A stretch of 64,000 bases of DNA from Heliopora coerulea. Lineage: Eukaryota; Cnidaria; Anthozoa; Scleralcyonacea; Helioporidae. The notes under the pieces were generated by a model. It was not told the DNA's origin. It was given only the letters and a program-made list of their open reading frames with translations, and did not search any database. Below are positions 43,493-54,374 of this stretch, one piece after another. Numbering within the stretch: position 1 is the stretch's first letter; the number at the start of each line of letters is the position of its first letter. The position numbers and the translations under genes are program-made. The stretch is from the NCBI GenBank assembly GCA_030142905.1, contig JASJOG010000272.1, positions 214,001 to 278,000 on the forward strand. Reading direction: 5' to 3'.

Positions 43493-46400
43493 ATGAAGAA
43501 ACGACGCTGGTCTCATTTGAATGATTTCTTGGTGTTTGATGTCAGAAAGAAACTATTGAAGATACTTTCGTTACTTTGCATTATTACCTTGGTGCCACTT
43601 TTACTCTTCTTCGGCTTCAGACCACAACTATTTAACTATGCCTGTCCATTAAGGACTGTTACTGAATGCGAATTATCTGGTAGGTTTTCAGACACATTTC
43701 TTCTTACCATCACCAAGCTCTTATTCTGTCCAAGCTGTTGACTATATTTGAACTGAATAATCAAGAAACTATGCACTCTAGTTACAGGAAGACGACAGGT
43801 AGGTAAAATGGTAAAATACAGTCGTTTCGACAGCGAAGACATGCGTTCACTGAAATTGCACGAAATTAATGGCGATTTGATTGAAAGGAGATGTATGAAA
43901 TTTCGTATGGCGTTAATCAGAGTAAATTTAATAAGTTTCCAAATGGTAACTGTACCACTTCCAAAAGGTTTAAGTGAACAATCACGCTTTGCAAACGGTA
44001 CATTTCATACCGAAGTCTTGTACTGTTCCAGACAGACTACATTTTGTTATAAAACAGCACCGAGCCGAAAAAGTTAAAAGGTTGGTAGACTGCCGTGTTT
44101 ATGAGTCGGTTATGCCGTTTAACTTGTACTGTAACTATTTGGCAACTTATTAATACTTAAAAACCTCGGTGCGATATTTCACTAGTACAAGACCTTATAC
44201 ACAGTTAATATTATAAGTAGTAAGTTTTTGGTGGTAATTTACATTTCAAGTCACGATTGCCCGGAGAGCTTCGCAACTTAAATTTCCATGTCCACCATTT
44301 TGTGTTAGTATGTGACGGGTTTATAAATTGAAATTATTTTTGAGACATGAACGATTGTTGTCTGGGGAGAAATTGGACAGAGTTAGCAACTCCTTGTTTA
44401 GTAACAATGTTAGCAACTCCTTACTTAATAAATGTGTATATAGGAGGGGGCGCTACATACTTCATTAAATATATTTTGGTTACAAAGGAACTTAGGTTCA
44501 CAATTTCCGTTGGTCAAAGAAGTGGCCTGAAAGAGTGTCATCGTATCATTAAATCATTTTGAGAAGATCTGTGAAACGTACACACAGTTTTGATTTTTCA
44601 CACCGAAGTCCGATGGCTCTCACGAGGACGAGCGTTAACCCGCTTCTTCGAACTGTGGGGTGAAATCAAAGTTTTGTTGGAGGAACGAGGCCCTCATCTG
44701 CTCAGAGCTTTGGAATCCCAAGAATTCATCCAAATGTTGGCCTACTTAGCTGACATTTTCACTTGTATGAATGGTCTGAGTGTTTCTCTTCAAGGGAAAC
44801 AGATAAACATATTGAAATGTTGCCAAACGTTGAATGCTTTCAAAGAAAAACTATTTCTTTGGCGTCGACGGGTGGAAAGAGGTAATCTTTCAAATTTTCC
44901 ATCACTTGAAAAAATGGTAGATCATAATGGATCTATATTTCCTACTGTTTGTGAAGAAATCGTGGCTCATTTGGAAATGCTGTCAGAATCGTTTGATGGA
45001 TATTTTTCTGCTGGAGACCTGAAGATTTCGGAAGAATGGATCGTGAATCCATATTCCTACAATTTGGAGAAAATGTCAGAGATCATGAGCTGAAGGAAGA
45101 TCTTTTTGATTTGCGGACAAGTCGGGATCTTAAAATGAGATTTGAAAGCAAGACTTTGGAGGAGTATTGGTGTTTAGCAATGGATATGTATCCACAACTT
45201 TGTGAAAAGGCAATGGGTGTCCTTATCCCATTTGTGACAACATACTTATATGAATCAAGATTCAGTTCACTTTTGTCAATCAAGACAAAATCGAGATATC
45301 GCCTGAATCCACAAGCAGACCTGCTGGTCGCCATCAGCAAAAAAGTCCCCCGTTTTGACAAAATCATAAACAAGAAACAGGAACAATTGATTATAATGTC
45401 ATTCAAAAATTAGCTTAAATAAATGTGTTGCTCAAATTGAGTACATGTTTGCTTTCTTCATCTTCAAAGCAGATATAACTTCTTTAGGGGGTGTGAGAAT
45501 ACATCAGAAGTTTTCTAGGGGTGCTGAGCATAGAAAAGGTTCGGAACCACTGATCTAGAACAACAGGGACTGTGCGTAAACATGATTCTTCTTCATGCAC
45601 AATATGTTTAAAATATTGCGTCATTAGATGTTACTGTTAACTTCCAAAGAAGATACCGCAAATAATGTCACACTCCATCCTTTATTCTCGAGACTTCAAT
45701 GAAAGCCGTGCGGCTTTCAGCGAAATATGACATCTTGACAAGGTGACAGGTACCCTGCGTTAGTCCGGTGTTTATAAAGACCGGTGTTACGGCCATGTCC
45801 AAGTTTCTGATTTCAGCCGACACGGTGACAATTATGTAAACGTCAATAACTGGATTAGGGACAGATTCGAACTAAATGTTCACATTTAATCGGTCACTGG
45901 ACAAAGAAGTGTTGTAACTATTTGTCGGTAAAGCGAACATTAGAGAATTGACGCTTCTTTCGTCTTTATTGTTAACTAAATGTTTACTTCAAAGTACGTT
46001 AATTTGACCAAACTTACGTTTTCTGTGCTGAAAGTGCAGAAATGATCTTCGTAATCCATATACCATGGTAACGTTGGTTCATATACCAATAGTAATACTA
46101 ATACTCATTATCGCTATTTGCAACCACGGTGCTATTCACTAATAGAATTATATGTACAATAAGAAAAGTTATATAGAAAAAATAATGCTGTCCCAATAGG
46201 CTGTTAGACACTCATATACAGCACTTAATAATACACTTAGTCTACCTGGTATTTACAATGTATAGGACGAATCGGAAACTAAAAGTTGTTAATTTCTTTC
46301 TTCAAATATTTGAATTGTTGCCGTGTTTCAATCTTTAGTTAATTTGGTAGAGTACTCCAAGCCCCCTGTACCGTTATAACTAAAAGCTTTTTTCTTGTAC

Positions 46401-48491
46401 GTTAATTGGCATTATTATACATTCAAACTTTATTCTTGTTTCTTATTGGTCGACATTCTCCAGTTCATTCTCAATGTCAGGAAGCTGTGACATAATTTCC
46501 TCCGAAGATCGTGAATTATTCGACGGAGCTGTGCAAAACTTTGGACTTTGATGACGTCCAACTATCCAAAACTGTTGGGCGCTGATGACGTAACCCCCTC
46601 AAGATCGCCAAAATTACAAAGCAGTAAAAATGGCCTGCAGCCAGAGGAGGACTGGCATCATTTTGGCCCTCGGGCAAAAGGAAAGTTCGGGTCCCCTAAA
46701 AATCCGGTGCTCCTAACGTAGGGTCAATATTAATACTAAGAGTCTGACACCTAAAAGTAGTATATAGTTCGATCAACATCCTCATTCCTCAATCGTTTAA
46801 AACGTTTTATTAAAATAAAAAATGAGAATAACTGCTGCCCGTGGTTGTCCGCAACTTTTCTACTCTTTAAAATAATTCTTGGTCAGAAAAAAAAATTGTG
46901 AATTTTTTTTCTCTTATTCTCCATTCTTTTACGGGCCCCAAATTCGTCCGGGCTCTCGGTCAACGTCCGATTGCCTGACCGCCCAGTCCGTCCCTGCCTG
47001 CAGCAGTTTGGAAAGTTAATCGCACGAACCTTTTTACTGCAAATCTTTTCTTGCGTCTATCGCTGTTTTGAATGTATAATAAAACAACTATTGGATTCGG
47101 CTTACGCATTATGTCAAGAATTATCCAAACTAAGATCAATGTTATCCGCCTCAGCCCTCGGCTTCGGCAGATAACATTGACCTTGGTCTGGATAATTCTT
47201 GGTCTCATGCCCAGCCTCATCCAATACTTGTTTACTAGGCTTAGCAAACATTTTAACTGCTGACCCGACTATATGTAACTGGACAGCGTGAACTCATTTC
47301 ACTAGAGTTGGGAGAAGTGTCCCCAAAAGGATAGCGTTAGCATTGACATTTATGGGCCCTTTATGGGTCCAAGGATATAAATCGACTGTGAATGAGTTAG
47401 TTATCCATACCGTGTACTGAAGATGGCATAAGTCTGCCGAAACATGTCTACAATAAAATATTGTGGTATACTTGAAATTTGTAATTAAAAAATTAATCCA
47501 AAGTAAAGCCTTGGACCCCATACATCTTAAAAAATTTGTCACCTTAAATTCTTTTTAACTTTTACCATTTCTAGACCGGTGGCCTCTAAGACTTGCCAAC
47601 AAAACCAAAAAACAAGAAGGGAATTGCAGCAGGAGTGTGTTTGACGACGTACTTTTGGTGATAATTTTTCATTATCCTTTCTACGATACATTGCCTTTAA
47701 TTTTATCCAACTATGAAGCAGCTTTCCCTCACATTGTCATATGTGGACCAGAGAGCAGCACCTTTTATGAGATTATGGTAGTTCAGCATCATAAGGGTTA
47801 CCATGGTTACGAATGTCTTGGAAAGGCAATAGAGTTACATCCAGGATTTAGAGGATATCTTTATGTAAACGATGATATGATTTTAAACTGGTGGAACTTC
47901 GTGAATTTTGATCAGGATAAAGTGTGGTTGGGGGCACCAATTAAGTTCAAAGAGTCTCATAAAGTTGGTCAGAAACCAATAAGCAATTACTGGATATGGT
48001 GGAGGACTGAATATGGAGCGGAAGCTTGCGAAAAAGCGCATGATGAGATAAAAGTCTTGGCCAGAGATATAAAGCCACTTGGGGAGAAAATCAAAGTGAT
48101 GTTGTCCATCCTTGTTCGTAATGGTAAGAATCAGGTGTTGTGCTATAAAAGCTGGTCGGACATGTTTTATGTTCCAGGAAAGTTCAGCCGAAACTTCCGG
48201 TATTTCTCGGAAATTTTCTTTAGGAACAAAGTATTTCTAGAAATAGCTGTGCCGACGATTTTGTCGTATCTGGATTTACATGAAAATTGGGAAAAAACGT
48301 ATGGGACTTACCTTCCTGAAATTTACGGTTTCAAGGATCTTTCAGCAACTGATTGTACGTGGAGGCAGTATTCTTTGAACAAGACTTTATTTATTCATCC
48401 TGTGAAGTTTTACGCCACTGTGGCGTGTCTTAATCGAAAAAATTTTGAAATGATAGTGGTACCTCACGGACGAAAATTTCTACGTTGTTAA
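43493..48491 (+). CDS. type II membrane protein, DUF288/STELLO-like putative glycosyltransferase
   Basis: Two exons, 43493-43679 and 47575-48491, join in phase to 367 aa with start and stop. Exon 1 encodes a short basic cytoplasmic tail and a signal anchor at ~21-41 (LLKILSLLCIITLVPLLLFF). Exon 2 begins with a basic stem and then the domain: VLLVIIFHYPFYDTLPLIL, AFPHIVICGP, HHKGYHGYECLGKAIELHPG, and GYLYVNDDMILNWWNF, where NDDM resembles a metal-binding DxD motif. A later block is VFLEIAVPTILSYL. The layout fits a Golgi lumenal enzyme; substrate unknown. Similarity to STELLO/DUF288 proteins is from memory and moderate. The 3.9-kb intron hosts a dead hAT gene and a hAT-type MITE. Confidence 0.75.
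44590..45552 (+). pseudogene. hAT (ZBED/FAM200-like) transposase remnant
   Basis: The first frame has HTEVRWLSRGRALTRFFELW and then a long helical region; the reading then shifts frame near 45050-45090 into EYWCLAMDMYPQLCEKAMGV, LIPFVTTYLYESRFSSLLSI and KTKSRYRLNPQADL. This is the C-terminal order of ZBED5/FAM200-like hAT transposases. The right terminus reads GGTTCGGAACCACTG at 45538-45552, a typical hAT end. The 5' half and left end were not found. It lies inside the intron of the gene at 43493-48491. Confidence 0.8.
46642..46996. mobile_element. hAT-type MITE (355 bp) with CCTGCAGC duplication
   Basis: CCTGCAGC flanks both sides (46634-46641, 46997-47004). The ends CAGAGGAGGACTGGC and GCCCAGTCCGTCCCTG are inverted. 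Non-coding, intronic. Confidence 0.88.
47116..47200. repeat. intronic palindrome
   Basis: AAGAATTATCCAAACTAAGA and the complement AAGAATTATCCAGACCAAGG (from the right arm) meet near 47160 around GCCTCAGCCCTCGGCTTCGGC. Arms are ~38 bp with two or three differences. Confidence 0.75.
47413..47452 (+). ncRNA. hammerhead-ribozyme-like motif, well preserved
   Basis: Stem I TGTA/TACA; core CTGAAGA; one extra T; stem II GGCA/TGCC closing a six-base loop (TAAGTC); GAAA; self-complementary ACATGT as short stem III; cleavage triplet GTC. All core positions agree with CUGANGA...GAAA. It sits in the intron just before the second exon of the STELLO-like gene and is followed by a T/A-rich tail, as in Penelope ends. 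Confidence 0.5.
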
Positions 48492-49939
48492 TTTCGGAGC
48501 AACTCCAGAATACAGTTTATTTTTTTCTACGAATAGGTTTTTATGCTGGATTCCAAAGTTTATACTGCACAAATATATACTGCACAGAGAGGGATTATTT
48601 TTTTTCTTCTTGATTTTTAATTGGTGAAACTATTTTGGAGTACAATAACAAGTGATTGCCGCGACACTCTTTTAACGATTGTTATAAAATAACAACCTCT
48701 GACTGGACAAGCTTCATTTCTCTCAGAATAAAGCGACTTGGCTGATGTCATTTTCATTTAAGAAATATAAAATGGTTTTCCATGTTTATACACTGTGATA
48801 TAAACACACAGAATGTTGTGAAACTTGAGAAAAGATTTTTCAAAGATTCCTATCGTTTACGCATTCATCATGTCTACGAACAAGAAAATTTCTTTTCAGT
48901 TTAGCATGGATTCACGAGTGTGTGAGCAGGGAACATTATGATGTGTCTCCATCAAAATACTTTGGCGAAAAAGTCCACGAAGATCTTGTCCCATCATACA
49001 CTTTTTAAAGTCCGTGGTAAATTGCATCATAAATGTCTGCTGAAATCGTTGTTGCTGTAGTAATGAATGACGTGAGCTAACAACATGAGCTCTGTTTTAT
49101 TGCCCTTGTATCGATTTTCTCACCCTCCAACGTTTGAAGGATTTAAACAAAGCTTAAAGGTTTCAAAATGCACTGTTGTTGAACATGTTCCCCGACTATA
49201 GGTTACGTGGCGAAAGTCACCCTTTTCAGGAATGCAGAAAAATATTTGCTGATGTCCAGAAAAACGGACTTTTACTCTTGATCTACAACGGTATTTATCA
49301 TAAATGGATTCGGCTCAAGACGGATTTCTAGGTCACTTATTTGTTCCCGAGTAGGCTCCAAACATGTTGTTTCCGGCAATCCGATTGGTTACTGGGTAGT
49401 TTTTACAAGCTGGAAAAGAAAACCAGTCTTATAAAAATGAAACAATAACTTAAGTCGTCCAAGTTAAACTTATATTCCTAGCATGAAAGTAGATCTGCAA
49501 TGACGAAAAGTTTTCTCATGATTGTGCTCAATATGACTATTTAGGTCACGGTTTATTTAAGGCTTGGATTGAGTTCAGTTTTAAGAGATTAAATTTTCGT
49601 TGTTTATTTTTTTATGGTCCAACTGGTAAAGAAACAGAATCAAAACTGTAAAAAAGGTGACGCCCATAATAACAACCTTATTAACGTCAAATAAGATGAA
49701 AGTGACAATTTGCATATTGTAGCTCAGTCATATCACGTACGATATGTGATACGAGGTTAACTCTTTAACTGGCATTTTTTCAGGAGGTCTCTCTTTGACG
49801 AGTCAAATGAAGGCAAGCATGCATGCATTGATTGAAAACTTTATTTAATCACGGTTGTTATATCAATTTTAAGAATTGGCCTTCCTGTAAGCCGTGAAAA
49901 TAAATAAATACCTAATATATACACATATATAGACACAAT
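48492..49939. other. 3' flank and intergenic region, nothing recognised
   Basis: No domain-bearing frame, terminal repeats or tandem arrays were seen apart from short AT-rich tracts. An AATAAAG-like poly(A) signal may lie near 48728. Confidence 0.4.
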
Positions 49940-50117
49940 GCATGCATAGATGGATGGATGGATGGGTGGGTGGATGGATGGACGGGTGGGTGAATGGATG
50001 GATGAGTGGATGGATGGATAGGTGGGTGGATGGATGGATAGGTGGGTGGATGGATGGGTGGATGAATGAATGGGTGGGTGGGGTGGGAGGGCGGATGGGT
50101 GGGTGAGTGGATGGATG
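49940..50117 (-). repeat. tetranucleotide GGAT/GGTG microsatellite
   Basis: Runs of GGATGGATGGATGGGTGGGT with interruptions. The reverse-strand ORF of His-Pro-Ser repeats ([10 protein letters not shown]) is an artefact of this tract. Confidence 0.95.
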
Positions 50118-50422
50118 CCTGCATAAATAATTTAATGTCGGTGCTGTAATGAAGTACCAAACTTAATACATAGCGATTATTAATAACAAACTAATTAACG
50201 CATGTATAACAGGAGCTGTAATTTCTGACATTGTAGTTGTAAGTAAAGTAAGTAAGGCATAGATGAACAAAATATCACAGATCATAACATGGTGTCATGC
50301 GCGGGATATTTTAACAAAGGTGCAAAAGAAAGCAAGATGAACAAGTTAAAACCACCCAAGAAACTGCAATTCGATGGAAACCTTAGCAAGAATTGAAAGA
50401 GATGGGAGAAAGAATTAAAATA

Positions 50423-51688
50423 CAGTCGAACCTGTATATAACGGCCCTGTATTAAGCGGCCACCCTCTATTAAGCGGCCAGTTTTCAAAGTCCCGATTTT
50501 TTTTCTATAGAAATACTATATTTGTCACCTGTATTAAGCGGCCACCTGTATTAAGCGGCCGCGGCCACAGTTTTCCTCTCCCATGTCTGTCTGTCTTATT
50601 ATTTTTACCTGTATTAAGCGGCCACCCTCGAAATGAAACCCGAGAATATTTAAGTAAACACGCATATCACATTTTATTCTGTTCAAGTGATCTGTCAACA
50701 TTGTGAGCAAACAAAACATTTCCTATATAACTACACTGTATAATATTTATTGATTGTTAGCATGCAGTTCAGTGTCGCTATTCTCTACTCGAAACTTCTC
50801 TTTAGCTAGGTTGTTCTTCAGCCATTTGATTGAAAATAGATCCCCTTCAAACGTATACTTGCAGGGATTTCCAGGCCATAACCTCCACCTCTGTTAACCC
50901 ACTTGTCCTTTACAACAACTTTTCCGCTGTTTGTTGGCCGTTTCAAAAATTTGGTTAGCCATGCCATCAACTTAGGGACAGGACCAATCACTTCGTAATT
51001 GTCCATCATTGCGTTAGGGTGAAAATATGGTTTTGAAGCAGTCTTGCGCAAACAGATCTTGTTGATCTTGATTTACGTTTTTGGCGAGCAACTGCCACAG
51101 CATTCGTGTCTTTTTTATTTTGCGGCTCTCGTTTCAGTTCAAACAACTCATCGACTTTCGGCTCCCAAATACCCATGCATGCATGGTACCCGCGAATATA
51201 AGAATCTACGTGAAAAAGTTCCATAGACATCTTAATTTCAGACAGAATTTTAACAGTGTAGCCACAACAGAGTGTCATTCAAAGCTTCCGCTTGTGATGT
51301 AGCTGTCAAAAAGGCGACAAATGTGTTCTAATATTTAGCCGAACCCAAACAATACTGCTCAAGGCGCAGCCTGCGATTACTTTCGGACTTTACTTCATCC
51401 ACGATGTCTAATAAGAAGCGTGAATGTCTTTCTCTCAGCGAGAGAATTGTTTTCCCTTAAGACATTAGGTTTATATATTCTATCGTTATTAGTACCTTTC
51501 ATTTAAATGTTTTATTTATCATACAAATTGTTTGAAATAGTACTGCTTGTCTTATTCTTTTCTTGAATGTGGTGTTGGTGAAATTTGGCCACAACCAAGT
51601 AGCCCCTCAATGAGTATTTTCGGTCATCCTGTATTAAGCGGCCACTTTTCAAAGTCCCGAGGGTGGCCGTTATATACAGGTTCAACTG
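50423..51688. mobile_element. Tigger-like TA-flanked element carrying a HIRAN-like gene (1266 bp)
   Basis: The left end CAGTCGAACCTGTATATAAC and right end GTTATATACAGGTTCAACTG are inverted and flanked by TA. TTAAGCGGCCAC motifs repeat at both ends, as in the MITE at 23782. There is no transposase; instead a HIRAN-like frame lies on the reverse strand. Confidence 0.82.
50818..51278 (-). pseudogene. HIRAN-like domain protein, frameshifted
   Basis: The upstream reverse frame (from 51278) has MELFHVDSYIRGYHACMGIW, then ELKREPQNKKDTNAVAVARQ. The downstream frame continues as EVIGPVPKLMAWLTKFLKRP and VNRGGGYGLEIPASIRLKG. Together they follow the HIRAN fold order (conserved REP-x2-KDxxAVAV and a later VxGxxVNRGxGYGLEIP). 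The two frames overlap at 51006-51051, so a single indel splits the gene here. Known HIRAN domains bind DNA 3' ends; the role in a transposon is unknown. Confidence 0.65.
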
Positions 51689-51725
51689 TACTACATAACA
51701 GGCACTAAGTCGAACGACAAGGACG

Positions 51726-52182
51726 GTGGCGTATCCAGGGCATTTTTACTGGGGGGTGGGGTGGGTGTTTGTTCCAAAATTTCCCGACGAAATCCGTTCA
51801 GTAGAAGACATGCGGACATGCAAATAGGCCGGGGAGGTGGCTTTTGGTTACGTTTCAACCGGGAAAAGCTAGGTCATTCTACTCCTGATGTATGTGATTT
51901 TCTGTGACACTTGCTGCATCTGGAATGTTCTTCTCACGCATCAAAATCCGCAAACCGAGTCGAAATACTGGATAAATTCGCAATCCACTGCGTTTGCAAG
52001 GTCCGCGGAAACGTGAAAATCACTGCCGGATCCAAACTCCAAACCGCCTAACCGGCTGTTTATTTGTATTTTTTTTGTTTGTTTTTTTTCCCAATATCAA
52101 CTTACAGACCATGTTTCCAGGTTTGAACAAAAATGAGGTGTCGCACCCCCTACACCCCCCCCCGCTCGGTACGCCCCTGGAT
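51726..52182. mobile_element. possible hAT-like MITE
   Basis: The left end ACGGTGGCGTATCCAGG and the complement of the right end, CATCCAGGGGCGTACCGAG, share GGCGTAYC. The interior has G-rich and T-rich tracts. No target duplication was confirmed. Confidence 0.35.
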
Positions 52183-53064
52183 GAGGATGAAGACGTCAAA
52201 ACATTCGGACTTCTCAAGTTACGACAATAGGAGAACGAACGCGAGAAATTTACTACACGTCAACTTTCGAAAATGAAGATGACGTCATGAAATTAGATCC
52301 AGTATTAGAAAAATTTGACGAATTAATGAACCCCAAGAAGAACATTCCGTACCTGAGACAGGGTTGCCAACTGGTATTTTTCATTACCAAATTTGCCCGA
52401 ATTTAGTAATGAAAAAACCGTTTGGTAATGAAAAATATTTTTTGGTATTGACTCTCGATTTTGGTAGTAAACACTGCTAAATTTGGTAATGAGATTTTTC
52501 TTAGTAAATAACGATTTAAAACAGGGTAAAATTAAGGAGTGATTGAGCGATGTAAAAAAACTTCATGTAAGCTGTTTTAAGTATACGAACTGTCATAATA
52601 ACCCCTCGTTAGCTCTTTTTAGCCCACTATAATAGCAGAAATCCCCTGCATGAACCCGAAAATGCTTGAGGCCATTTTAAGAATCCGTACCAGTCTGATA
52701 ATGGCGGGAATGTGTAGCAAAGACATGAAAGTGACCAACAGAATGACGGAGAAATTCACGACCAACATGTACAATCACGTTACAAAGAATGTTACGTAGT
52801 TGGATGGTACTGATGATGGATTTGCTGCTCTTTATGACTGAACTAGACTATTAGTATCATATTATTTGATCATTTGACGCAAATGTGCAAAATCACATGT
52901 AAATATAGTTGATATCAAGACAAATTTTATTATCAGATCTTTATACAGTATATTGTTTAAACTGGGTTTTTGACAGGATACGTTCATAAGTAGTCGGGGA
53001 ACATTTGTGAAATACGTTCTCCGTTCTCATGAATTTTTAAATAAAGATAATTTTAACGAGACCT

Positions 53065-53210
53065 GTTTGAGGACGTTGATCGTCCAGGTTAGTGTAGTCT
53101 TGAGAAAGACTGTTGGTTGAAGTGACTGACGTTTCGACAGCCTTAGCGGCGGTCATCTTCAGAGTCACATGTCACGATTCTCCCAGGTTCAAACCATTTA
53201 CTTTAAAGAT
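53065..53210 (-). mobile_element. Penelope-like tail within the hAT-type element
   Basis: The reverse strand matches the family tail at 2402-2510 and then the flank AATCGTGACATGTGACTCTG. The sequence before the hammerhead (GGTTTGAACCTGGGAGAATC) equals the sequence found after the tail at 29165, as expected if tail units can be arranged head to tail. Confidence 0.65.
53123..53167 (-). ncRNA. hammerhead-ribozyme-like motif
   Basis: Identical in layout and core to the copy at 2402-2446 (TGACT stem I, CTGAAGA, GACCGCC/GGCTGTC, GAAA, ACGT, C). No core base is lost. Confidence 0.5.
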
Positions 53211-53956
53211 AATTTTAGTTAACACTTTCATTTTTTGCTAATCACTTGTAAGTACTTTCACCACCGTAGTAATAAGAATTGTTAGTACTGCTTAGTTTCG
53301 GAGGGGGGAGGGCAAGAATTTGGTAATGAAACCCACAATTTGGTAATGAATCGTGAGAAGTCTGGTAATGAGAGGAAGGTCAGAGTTGGCACCTAACCTA
53401 AGATACAAGTTCTTCTCATATGACCAAAGCGAAGGACAAAACATTGATGACTATGTCAGTGAATTTAAGCTGACAAGCACTCATTGCGAATTTCGATTAC
53501 TAAAAGAGAGTCTCATAAGGGACAAAATTGTTGCTAGAGTGAGGGATACGAGAGTGAAAGAAAAGATTATTACGAGAACCTGACCTGACATTTGATAAAG
53601 CTGTAAGCATCTGCTGAGCAGCCGAAGAAACAAAGAAGCAGTCAGAAGAAATTGCAATCTAAAACGTCTCCAAATCAAGTCAGCCAACAACGCCACCGAA
53701 AGAACAAACCGCGAAACAGAGGTAAACAAGATAAACAAAGAAAACGAGATAACCAAAGGAAAATCTGTCGATACAGTGGGAGTCAACATGACAAAGGACT
53801 ATGTCTCGCCTATGGGAAATTATGCAACATCATTGAGGATATGTGCCGCGTTCTTCTTGAGTGCGACGCTTATTTTAATGACTTAGGTCTCGTGTGTGGC
53901 GCTTATTCGAGTAAAATACACCATCCTTTTGACAAGCAACAAGTAAAATTAACAAG

Positions 53957-54366
53957 CAGGCCCACCCAGAGGTGGGGCAACTGGGGCAGTTTGCCCCGGA
54001 TCCCAACCTCAATAGGGGCCCCAGGCCGCAAGTGGAAGAGGGGCCCCGGGCACCAGCTCAAGAGAGGCTCCCTTAGCATACTGATAAATTTATTTCCTTT
54101 ATGTTTCAAATGAAAATCAAATAACTGAATAAGGTTCGCTACTTTTATCGAATCGACGCTGTTTATTTATTCATTGAACGCTGGGCCCTTACACTGAGCC
54201 AGGTTAGGACACACGTCTTCACCCGAATAATTACCTTCAGGCTCTCCGGTAAAGAACTGGATGAAAATGTTATTGTCAAGCACAATATCGACCAAAATAA
54301 TTTTTGTAAGGGGGAGCCTAAATTTCTATTTTGCCCTGGGCCCCACCCAGACTCTTGGCGGGCCTG
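53957..54366. mobile_element. hAT-type MITE (410 bp) with TTAACAAG duplication
   Basis: TTAACAAG occurs at 53949-53956 and 54367-54374. The ends CAGGCCCACCCAGAG and CTTGGCGGGCCTG are imperfectly inverted, and GGGGCCCC-rich inner ends add to the inversion. Inserted in the Gypsy relic or its flank. Confidence 0.85.
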
Positions 54367-54374
54367 TTAACAAG

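Larger units (their letters stand above)
52359..53395. mobile_element. hAT-type element inserted in gag (about 1037 bp)
   Basis: The gag frame is interrupted exactly between ACCTGAGA (52351-52358) and ACCTAAGA (53396-53403), an 8-bp duplication with one change. The left end CAGGGTTGCCAACTGG and right end AGTTGGCACCT are imperfectly inverted. GGTAATGAAA-type repeats occur near both ends. It carries a Penelope tail at 53065-53210. Confidence 0.7.
52225..53880 (+). pseudogene. Ty3/Gypsy-type gag relic, split by an insertion
   Basis: Before the insertion the frame reads TREIYYTSTF and LEKFDELMNPKKNIPYLR. After it, RYKFFSYDQSEGQNIDDYVS, HCEFRLLKESLIRDKIVARV and, after a shift, AAEETKKQ-like residues and a degenerate zinc knuckle CRYSGSQHDKGLC. 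This is the capsid-to-nucleocapsid order of metazoan Gypsy gag. No LTR, protease or polymerase was recognised. It lies antisense to the SLC43-like gene, downstream of its last identified exon. Confidence 0.68.

Noticed and set aside
43808..44077. 89-codon frame after exon 1 of the STELLO-like gene as another exon
   Set aside because: It does not join in phase to either exon and shows no family similarity; the direct 43679 to 47575 junction gives a complete protein.
49912..50160. Open frame of His-Pro-Ser repeats as a secreted repeat protein
   Set aside because: It is a direct translation of the GGAT/GGTG microsatellite and has no other coding signal.
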